From NCBI GenBank assembly GCA_025602915.1, contig JAHLJZ010000012.1:186001-250000 (forward strand): a stretch of DNA of 64,000 bases, read 5' to 3'. This document shows, in pieces, positions 55,822 through 64,000 of the stretch (positions within the stretch are counted from its first letter, which is position 1; every line of letters starts with the position of its first letter). The notes under the pieces are model-generated. The model was not told the origin of the DNA. It was given only the letters and a program-made list of their open reading frames with translations, and made no database searches. The stretch is from Paraphysoderma sedebokerense. Its lineage: Eukaryota; Blastocladiomycota; Physodermatomycetes; Physodermatales; Physodermataceae. The position numbers were made by a program, and so were the translations under genes.

Positions 55822-56364
55822 AGTTATGGAGCGTAGTCTTTGCAAGTTTTATTAATAAATAATTATCCTATTCACAATACAACATTCATATATATTCAAA
55901 GTTGTAGTAATTGTCTACCATCCTGACGAAGTGGAGCCAATCAAAGTATATCTTGATTTAAGAAGTCTGTTAGGAACTTATGCCCCTTTGTCAGCATTAT
56001 GGGTTCCTGACTGGTTCCTGGAGCTTCCTTCGGGCAGGCAGAGAGAAGGCAGGAATTAAACATATTGTATGTGATTCTCTTGTATGATGTTTAAAAAGCA
56101 TAAAGATGACTTAAATTGTGAATTGTGATAGTTTAAAGAGAATATTCTTGCTGCGTGCTAAAAATAGCCCATTGGTCGCCCTCCTTATTCCAGAGGCACG
56201 CTCCAAGCCGCTTCTGAGTAACAGGGAAGCCGAGGATTGAGTTTGTCATCCCTGGATTCAAGGATATATATATCTGACATCTCTGTCCGTTCAGTGTTAT
56301 TGCATAAAGTCCTTGCTGTGCCAACCCTTGCATTATAATCAGACTCTCTCTATCTACTGCCAAA
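55822..56364. other. Upstream region of the metacaspase gene
   Basis: About 540 bp without coding signal. An ATATATATAT element near 56284-56293, about 75 bp before the ATG, is a plausible TATA box for the metacaspase. Confidence 0.45.
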
Positions 56365-58025
56365 ATGTCGTACCCCGGTGCAAAGTATCAACAGCAGAAC
56401 CCTCCGCCCCCGCAACAACAGCAAGGTCAGAATTATCAGCCTCCTCCCTATGGCCAGCAACCTCAGTATTATCCTCAACCTCCGTCCCAGGGAGGATACC
56501 CTATGCCGTCCCCCGGTTATGGTAAGTTGGAATATGTGTTGAACCAAATAATTGAATGGGATCGAGAATTGACAGCTCTCCTCTAATGAAGGTCAACCAC
56601 CTCAACCATATGGGTATCCTCAAAATGGGTATCAGCAGCCCCCTCCCATGTCAATGCCGTTGCCAGGTAAATATATAGACATGATGGCTTCCAAGGACGA
56701 TGTCTAATCATTCCTCATTGTCGTTAGCATCACAACCAGGCGTAGCACCATCCGGCTATCTACCGACTCCACCAGTAGCATCAGCGGGCCCTCCGGCAGG
56801 GTATCCCCCCGCTAACAGCGCTTACCCTCCTCCTGCGTCTTCTGGAATGTACCCTCCTCCACCTCAGCCGTGGGGACACTCTCAACCGCAGCATCTTCAT
56901 TATCAACAAGTACAGCCTGCGCAAGCTCAGCCTCTACCCCTTCCTCCTAATGCCCAAGTGATCAATGGCGTTCCTAGAATGATGGGACGTAAGAAAGCTT
57001 TACTGATCGGTATAAATTATAAGGGTACAAGCGCAGCATTGAGAGGTTGTATACAGGATGTTCAAAACGTCAAGCAGTTTTTGATGGATAGATATGGATT
57101 TGTCGAATCACCACAAACTATGGTAATTTTGACTGACGACCAAACTGATCCATGGAAAATTCCTACAAAGCAAAACATTATGATGGCTATGCAGTGGTTG
57201 GTGGCTGGAGCGGCTCCTGGTGATTCGGTTTGTATTCTTTTTACTTGGCGTGTCCTTTTTATCATGTGTCTAACTTGATGATCCGTTATTTCTTTAAAGC
57301 TCTTTGTTCACTTTAGCGGACATGGTGGAAGTGTTAAGGATAAGGACGGTGATGAGGAGGATGGTTACGATGAAACTATTCTGCCCTTGGATTTTAAAAC
57401 TGCCGGCCACATCGTTGATGATCAATTACATGCAGCCCTTGTGCGGCCCCTCCCCGCTGGTGTTCGCTTAACGTAGGTGTTATATGCTGACTTCTGAAGT
57501 GTTCATTTTATTAACTTGTTGGTTCTCTTACTTAGTTGTCTTTTTGACTCTTGTCACTCTGGAACCGCTTTGGATCTTCCTTACGTGTACTTGCCTACTG
57601 GTCAACTACAGAAAAGACAGCCCAAAAGTAAAAAAGCAGCCAAGGAGCTTAAGAAAACAGCCAATCAATTATTGAAGGGCAACGTTTTCGGTGCTCTCTC
57701 GTCCGTTACGAAACTTTCTCAAACAGTCCTCGATCCAGGTTCTCAGAAGTCTCAACAACAAGTAGAGTATGAAAAGACTTCTGCAGCAGATGTCATCATG
57801 TTTTCAGGTTGTAAAGATTCTCAAACCAGTGCCGATACCCATATTAATGGACAACATACTGGTGCTATGAGTTGGGGTCTATTAACGACAATCAAGAATA
57901 ATCCGTATCAAACTTATAATCAAATTCTCCAAAGCACGAGGCAATTGTTGATGGGCAAGTATAGTCAAACACCACAGTTGAGTTCAGGTAGAGCAGTTGA
58001 TATGAATACAGTATTTTTATTGTAG
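56365..58025 (+). CDS. MCA1: Type I metacaspase with Pro/Gln-rich prodomain
   Basis: Exons 56365-56521, 56592-56666, 56728-57227, 57300-57472 and 57536-58025 join in phase, 464 residues. The first 165 residues are a Pro/Gln/Tyr-rich prodomain like that of yeast Mca1. The caspase fold starts at [20 protein letters not shown]. The catalytic His is in VHFSGHGG and the Cys in [15 protein letters not shown], split just before CLFD by an intron. [15 protein letters not shown] and [15 protein letters not shown] are further family marks. The protease cleaves after Arg/Lys and acts in stress, ageing and protein quality control. Confidence 0.95.
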
Positions 58026-58189
58026 AAATTGTAAAAGTGTAGGAAGCCACTGAAATTCTTGGAAGTATTAATATTATAATTAAATTAATTCTTTCTATTG
58101 TTCAGATTGATCCAATCATTTTGTATTTGTACACGTTATTATTTTCTGTTTGTTTCTCAAATCCTATAAATTTTCCTCGAATGATTAAA

Positions 58190-60041
58190 TTAAGTTTGCG
58201 CTCTCAGTTCATCCTGAGAGTATTTTAATCTCAAATTTGACAATAAGTCACCAAAATCCTCATCTTGGCATTTTGAAAATATCTCGGATCCCTTGTTATT
58301 GATTTGTGCAATTGAATCGCTGTCTCTTGCGAATCGGCTTTCCTCCTCAATTCCAATCCGCTGACAGACATGTTTTAACGCTTCTTTCCTTCGTTGCTCC
58401 GCGGTCAAAGGTTCCGCCTTGTCTGCTTGAACTCTCTTAATATCTGCTTGCTTTGCTTCTTTCTTTGAAATATTCTTCCTATCCTGTTTCTGATCTATAC
58501 AGTCATTTCTTGATTCATCGGCACTTATTTTCCTTGATGACTGTCTGGATATTTTTTCTCGAATTTTGACGTCAATTAACAGCTCTTGATATCGCTTCTC
58601 TAAATGTTCTTTTCGCTCGAGATACGATTTTGTCAATGAAGCAGAATTTTTGAGCTCATGCTTCAATCGATTATTTTCGTTCGCGAGGTTTGTGGTATGT
58701 GTGGTCAAGTATTGCCATGCTTGCTAGAGTTCGAGGGGATTGAAGGAAGACCAAATTGAGATTCGCGAAGATGCAGGAACGAAAATTACCAAAACTGAAT
58801 AAGCATTCAATCAAGTATAGTACCTGTTCAGCTTGTTCCAACATTTTCGCAAATCTCTCGTCGCTTTCTCTTTCCAATCGTGTTCGTTCTTCAATAAGTT
58901 TCTTTTCAAGAGTCATGATCTCAGCATTTTGCAATGTTTGAATCTCTGTTATTTGCTTCTTGATTGCTTCTATTTCGCAATCATGTCGCTGCCGCTGAAC
59001 CTAATTAATCGTTAAAAGTAAAATTCAGGATTCAATTGGAAAGAAACAATGTTAATAAAACTGAACTGAATCCTTTAATAAAACTTCTTCATGACCAGCA
59101 GAAAAGTAACTGACAAGTATATCAGATAAAGATAAAAGTTCTGCTTTCTTAGCTTCCAACTTCTCTTCTAATTCGTTCGCAATGTTCCGCAACTCTTTTA
59201 TGAGAAGCTGTTGTCAGCTTAAGAATCCTTTTTCTTGCAATGTTCTGTCAATGGCGTTACAAACCTGTTAATCTACTCTGATGCTCTTGTTCTAGTGATT
59301 GCTTTTTCTCCAAATACTTAGCCATCATTTGTTGATGAGTAACGTTTAATTTTTCAATTGTATGTTCCTTCTTAGATTTTGTGGTTTCAAGGTAAGAAAT
59401 GTAGTCCGCCTATCTGGAGAAAGTCATGAGCAACATCATAATTTGGGCGAAGGTAATATCGTACGGTATCGGTTTCAGTGTTCTCGATCTCCTGCCGATA
59501 TCTGATGTTCTCACTCTTACTAAATATCAAATATATTCAATTAAAGATCTCTTATTCTGTAGTGAATCGATAAGTTACCATCTATTAATCTTCTCCCTGT
59601 AATCATGCAATTCTTTTTCTAACGCGTGAAGTCTGGCATGAGAAGACGGGAGAAAAGCAAATCGTTAGGCTAAGTTGGAGTGAGTATAATAATATATTTA
59701 ACGCCATCCTGATAACACTACGGTTGTCCAACGATTCCACATCTCTTCAGTGTCGAGTAAAGTGATACACGATTGACAAGTCAATTATCATGAGTAATGG
59801 ACACAAACCGCTCTTTTAGCGCACTTTCATCCCACTTCTCAAAATCAACCAGTACATTAGGTACATCCTTTGTCAACAGATGAATTTTTTCCTTTGAAGA
59901 ATATGTATCAACACCGTCAGCAATGGAGAGGTCGACCTCACGTTTCGGGTCACTCTTTTCGACTTTCGTAACTTTAGTTTTCCTTTTTTGAGATTTTGAA
60001 GTGACTGTTTTTGCAGCATTTGCAACCTGAATCCCTTTCAT
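58190..60041 (-). CDS. Coiled-coil protein resembling BBOF1 (DUF4515)
   Basis: A multi-exon gene of mostly coiled coil. Confident exons are 60041-59805, 59207-59067, 59000-58824 and 58723-58190. Between them lie shorter exons around 59770-59590, about 59540-59470 and about 59410-59265 whose boundaries I could not all phase. Characteristic text includes LHALEKELHDYREKINR, KSENIRYRQEIENTETDT, ADYISYLETTKSKKEHTIEKL, RQRHDCEIEAIKKQITE and NLANENNRLKHELKN. The order of a D-x-x-x-YL segment, an R-rich coiled coil and an EN-x-x-L segment resembles DUF4515 proteins such as BBOF1/CCDC176 of ciliary basal bodies. That is a pattern match from memory. The N-terminus is Lys-rich and the C-terminus is a charged tail. 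If correct, it is a cilium-linked protein in a fungus; otherwise it is a generic coiled-coil protein. Confidence 0.6.
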
Positions 60042-60231
60042 GCGGTGGATTTTGTATATTTATGATGCGCAATTGAACTTTCGAATGCAAAATGACAGTC
60101 GTTCCATCTTTCGCGATGCACAGCGATTTGCGAATCACGTGCTACCAAACAAAAAGCGTCGGTGATGGCAGTGTGCCTCCAATTTCGGTTCTTCGCAAGT
60201 GGTGATAAGATAGTCAGTTCGTATATAAATC

Positions 60232-60624
60232 ATGAATTTCCTCGGTTCGCAGCAAGATCAATTTTCCGCCAATGTGGCAATGGCAGAGCAAGAAATCGAG
60301 ATGGTCACGGATATGTTTAATCGGTATATCTCTTCATTTTATCCTATATTGGTTTGTGCCGGCGAGTCATTCGTTCACTAACATATTATATCGTGCAAAT
60401 TGGGGTTTTATTTATATCATAATCTTGGTATTATGACAAATAGTATTGTGAACTCTTGTCACAACAAATGTATACCCCCCAAGTACCATGATTCCGAATT
60501 GACCAAGGGCGAGTCAGTATGCATTGATCGATGTGTAGCTAAATTCTTCGAAGTGAATGTAAAGGTTGGACAAAAGTTGGCAGCTGCTGGTGGCCAAAAT
60601 GTGGCAGGTGGGGCGATGCGATAA
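60232..60624 (+). CDS. TIM10: Small Tim chaperone Tim10
   Basis: Exons 60232-60323 and 60444-60624 (120-bp intron, phase 2) give 90 residues, the usual size. Twin CX3C motifs are CHNKC and CIDRC, spaced as in Tim10, inside the family pattern AEQEIEMVTDMFNR, then KCIPPKYHDSELTKGE followed by SVCIDRCVAKFFEVN. The protein forms a hexamer with Tim9 in the intermembrane space and escorts carrier proteins to TIM22. The start is the only ATG that includes the full first helix. The gene is divergent from the coiled-coil gene, 190 bp apart. Confidence 0.95.
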
Positions 60625-60994
60625 AGCGTCTTAATGCTGATGTGGATGTTCATCTGCCGGTTTCAATCCTGATCGCTGGACCACAGTGGTAGATATTCAT
60701 TTTGCTTAATGAATTGAGTTTCACTTAAATACTGAAATTAGACTTTTATTAAACTAGGCCTGCGTTGATGTAATCTTCAGCTATGTAATGATGACTGTTG
60801 CGCAGTAGTCGTTGCACGGATAACCGCAACGGGGGATCTGTGTGGTGGTGGTCGTGACCAATTTCATCGCTGCGGGTATTGAAACTTGCAATTGAACTTT
60901 TCTATTTTGAGTATTACGAATGTACAGTAAATATATATGAATATATAGGCTCTAAGTTTTACTTAATTCTATATGTTAATTCTACGTACTGCGA
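60625..60994. other. Convergent 3' region downstream of TIM10
   Basis: 370 bp of AT-rich sequence; no coding or structural signal is seen. Confidence 0.45.
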
Positions 60995-61913
60995 TTACTT
61001 AAATGCATTGATGAGTTTTCGGAACCGTTTGATGCTTTTTTTGGACTTTAATTGAGATCCGTTAACGTCTGTTCTCGCCGCATTCCTTTCATCTTTTTTG
61101 TCCAATTCAGACCACAAAACGGATTGGCGAACTGAAATCTTTGGCTTGAGAACTTTGCGTTCGTCTGCCAAGAAATCTTCCTCGGGCATAGTCAAGGTGA
61201 GCAATATGTCACCGATATCATCAAGTGTATTAATACCAGGCAATGAAGTATCGGAATGAATGGATGAAGCCGATGTGGAAATTGAGCAAGTGGGCGTATT
61301 GATGTTGACTGATGTTGTCGGAGAATTCATATTTGACGCATGGAAATCGGAATTTGGTATCGTCGAGGATGGCGCAAATAAGAATAAGGGTTCATCACTT
61401 GGACTGCTCAAGCTTTCCGCACTGATTTCTGAACCAATTGAGCTGACGGAAGCACGGCGACTATAATTCATGGTCGAACCGTACTGCGAGCGAATGATGG
61501 AATCCGTCTTACTTTTGCTACCATCGGACAGAGCCTTGTATCGTGGCGGTAAAGATTTGATCATGGTAATTAAATCGTCCAAATTGTTCGCTGATGATCG
61601 CTTGCTCGCTGTCAAATGGGATGGTTCTACCCTGATACGAGGAGTGGATTTTACGGAATGGATGTAGGGAACTTCGACTTCACATATTACTGGATCTTCG
61701 AGAGCTTCAATTAATGAGGAGATTGAATCCACGCCTACAGACGAGTTATCAGACTCGTACCCGTCTTCCAACTTAACGAATAAAAAGACAATTTCGTTCG
61801 GTTAATTTCGTTCTCTTTCACCCTTGCATCATGCGAATTAGTAAATTAGTACTCACGTTACTCAATTCGTTCAAATTTTGCTCAAAAACCTCCATAACGT
61901 CATCAAAATTCAT
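60995..61913 (-). CDS. Serine-rich protein of unknown function, 277 residues
   Basis: Exons 61913-61857 and 61771-60995 in phase (phase 0). Start MNFDDVMEVFEQNLNELSN, an amphipathic helix encoded by the first exon. The rest is Ser/Thr/Asp-rich and probably disordered, with short conserved-looking blocks: GVDSISSLIEALEDPVI, NNLDDLITMIKSLPPRY, INTLDDIGDILLTLTMPEE and a basic C-terminus (KSKKSIKRFRKL). Ser-rich blocks separated by leucine-containing helices suggest a regulatory or adaptor protein. No family is recognised. Confidence 0.7.
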
Positions 61914-63249
61914 TGTCAAGCGATATCGTCTTCGATGGTCCAAGTCCAGATTGAAATTCGGTGAACCTGTCATATTTGATGATACCATTTTAGCAGGGAA
62001 AGTTTTTATTCCGACCAGAGCTATACTTAAAGGTAAAAGCGAGCGGAGCGTCGGTTCAGTACTAAAACAGAAACTTCCGAACTGAGGTGCGACTTGATTG
62101 GCAGCGCGAAATGATTGTTTTTAACAATCTGTTGTATTACTGTCTCGCACCCGTTTCTAATACAATGCGCAGAACGCACAGCCATTTAACGGGGCTTAAG
62201 TTAATACATTGTCATTAATAAGATGGCGATTTTGCAACATTCCTGCATCGTAAGCGAGTCCCATGCAGTGTCACAAGAATCATCTGTTTTGCCATAGTTA
62301 ATGAATCTTGTTTAGGTGCTACAAGTCACAAAATTACTATCTGTAAGCTTTTGTGATCGATGAGTTACTTTCTTAGGAAACAGAGGTAATCATTATCTTT
62401 TCAGTTAATTTATTTATTTCTTTTACGATTCAGAATATGTTACAGTTATCTCGGGGACGACATCAAGTAATTAATTTGCGACCGACGTTTCGAAATTTCC
62501 ATGAATGTGAACTTTGTGAAGACTTAAGAGGGGTCATAAAATTGTCTGAACAGTCTTAACGACAAAAAGCTCTCAGTTCGTTGGACTATGGAAACAAAAT
62601 GAATTTTATATTGAATTTAAACAATTTTTTTCTGCATGTCAATTGTCTTGCAATTTTCCGGCTCTCCTGATTACATAATGTCATTGTGGGAGCAAGTGCA
62701 TATGAAAGGATGAACACCGAACATTTGGAGCAAAATTGTTCTCTATTATACTCTAGTACATGTTACATGTTACATGATATAATCATATACATCATTTCAG
62801 TATTGGTGTTTGGACTGCATTCCTTGCTAGACGGTGTTGTCGGTGTTCCTCGAGTGTCTGGAAAGCAATGGCGCAACAGTCGGACGCGTCAACGAACATG
62901 CCTTAATTCGGTATGCCGGAGCCACTCTTCTTGGCATCCCACCATTCACAGATTCATTTATGACTCAATTGTCACAAAGAGAAATATTTATGTTCTAATT
63001 TTAATATGGTGTATCAAGTTGCCAAGACCGTTCTAAAAGCTGTGCAATAATATTACTGATTTCAGTACACGCCCCAGCGGGCTTTTCCAATTGTATGGCT
63101 ATTATCTGGGCCCGCCGTGCTGAACTCGAAAAGAAAACGGAAGACGACTCTAGCATGTATCCTTCACCCCCTGCGTCCCACAAATTTCATTTTCAGTAAA
63201 ATTTGGACCCGTTTCATATTATATCACTCGTAGACATAATACCAAAATA
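61914..63249. other. Intergenic 1.3 kb with remnants of a possible gene
   Basis: No complete gene is called. Two plus-strand pieces in the same frame look coding. About 62831-62998 reads GRVNEHALIRYAGATLLGI and ends in a stop. About 63065-63199 begins VHAPAGFSNCMAIIWARRAE and ends with a stop after FHFQ. The stretch between contains stops, and the natural intron boundaries (GT at 62992, AG at 63065) do not give matching phases. It may be a decayed gene or one with an unusual junction. The rest holds nothing visible. Confidence 0.35.
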
Positions 63250-64000
63250 ATGGAGCCGGTTGTTCCCTTCTGCAACAATTCTGACCCGACATCCTTCGGT
63301 ACATGCGTCGAGTTTTGGCAAAATAATGGGGGAGCATACCAATGGTATTCCATTCATTTAGTAGCTTTGTTCGTAATTATTATGAGTATGTGCGGTATGT
63401 ATTTTTCTCGTGTAGCAAAGTTGTGCTGGTTGCGTCGTGGCATTCATTCATTCCCTGCAATACTGTAGGTTCGGCGTATATCGTTTACCTGACCTTAAAG
63501 AAATGGCAATATGCTTCCCTGACTACTTGGCAGAAGCTACCGATGTTTATATCATTTACGGATCTTTTGTGAGTAAAATATTTCATCCAACTTGGCTTAC
63601 CAGGTCGTTCACAGTACAGCTACAATTGTCTGACAATACATATATTTATTTCGATGATGAATGTTCGGAAACAGATTCGGCTTCTTTCATGGGCTCGACC
63701 ATTTAATTTCTTTAGGTCGCCAAAGGGTTATGGAGGGAGGAGTCTGTCAATTTTTCGGTTTTGGCACCATTTATGCAATGAATTTGCCTGCGTTTTGTAT
63801 GTATTGGGTATCATAATGTCTTGAATTAACAAACTAATTCTGTGTATCCAAAAAGGGGTTACCGCCGTCGCGTTTAATGTATGGGCTACTATTATTCTCA
63901 AGCGACAGTATATTGGAACAGTCCGACAGGACATCATCCTTCACGGACTTTGCTGGGGCTTCCCGTTCATTTATGGACTTTTTGGCTTCATAGCAGGCGA
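63250..64000 (+). CDS. Seven-helix receptor-like membrane protein, partial at right edge
   Basis: Exons 63250-63394 and 63469-63568 are in phase (phase 1 then 2). Later exons around 63717-63800 and 63857-64000 are likely, but the junction after 63568 is not fully resolved. The N-terminus is extracellular with Cys (VPFCNNSDPTSFGTCVEFW). Helix 1 is YSIHLVALFVIIMSMCG. A loop with KKWQYASLTTWQKLPMFISF follows, where the W-x-x-LPM pattern precedes helix 2 as in fungal rhodopsin-like receptors. VCQFFGFGTIYAMNLPAF then reads as helix 3, and the last exon has a further helix pair (VAFNVWATIIL, LCWGFPFIYGLFGFIAG). I infer a G-protein-coupled-receptor-like protein. The C-terminus lies outside the window. 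Confidence 0.6.

Noticed and set aside
1-64000. CRISPR arrays, rRNA genes or biosynthetic gene cluster.
   Set aside because: No regularly spaced direct repeats, rRNA-like sequence or clustered pathway genes were seen.

Overview
The window is nuclear DNA from a fungus, probably an early-diverging (non-Dikarya) lineage. Nearly all genes are split by short introns of about 50-80 bp (GTAAGT/GTATGT-type donors, some GTTCGT and GC donors), the sequence is AT-leaning, and genes sit about 2.5 kb apart on both strands. The content is fungal: Nma111-type double HtrA protease, fused PABA synthase, Gos1, Iwr1, Shy1, metacaspase and homoserine dehydrogenase. Several genes common in early fungi or opisthokonts but missing or unusual in yeasts also occur: CNOT11, a GCP4-type gamma-tubulin complex subunit, a START lipid-transfer protein, a BBOF1/DUF4515-like coiled-coil protein and a U-box/VWA/Hint protein. 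The exact lineage cannot be fixed from sequence alone.

Layout. 1-2.5 kb: 3' part of a large unknown protein. 2.7-5.0 kb: a KDZ-like DNA transposon derivative with inverted GAATTC-rich subterminal repeats and a CxC5/CxC6-type gene but no transposase. 5.1-14.5 kb: CTL choline-transporter-like protein, a small secreted peptide, IWR1, a gene-poor 1.9 kb holding a near-perfect 84-bp inverted repeat, EMC4 and GOS1. 15-22.5 kb: long homeodomain protein, secreted GPI-type HExxH metalloprotease-like protein and START protein, all on the minus strand. 23-35 kb: NMA111, GCP4, a polytopic membrane protein and COQ6. 35.8-44 kb: PABA synthase, SHY1, a long-tailed histone H2B variant and an unknown acidic protein. 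44.6-55.5 kb: U-box/VWA/Hint protein, HOM6, an unknown hydrophilic protein, CNOT11, the mitochondrial GTPase GEP3 and tafazzin. 55.7-64 kb: intron-bearing tRNA-Asn, metacaspase, BBOF1-like coiled-coil protein, TIM10, a Ser-rich unknown and the 5' part of a seven-helix receptor-like gene.

How the genes relate: no operon-like or biosynthetic cluster is seen. A mitochondrial theme recurs (COQ6, SHY1, GEP3, tafazzin, TIM10), as do early secretory/ER functions (EMC4, GOS1, START) and RNA or transcription functions (IWR1, CNOT11, homeobox), but this is ordinary mixing of housekeeping genes.

The main points of interest are: a histone H2B with a tail of about 330 residues and Arg in place of the conserved ubiquitinated Lys; a U-box/VWA/Hint gene with an in-frame TGA beside its MIDAS; the KDZ-like element; the hairpin repeat; 10-nt and 19-nt microexons and GC-AG introns; and a cilium-associated-type coiled-coil protein in a fungus. 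Exon structures were worked out by hand from splice signals, reading phase and family conservation. They are phase-consistent unless stated otherwise, but none is backed by transcripts.
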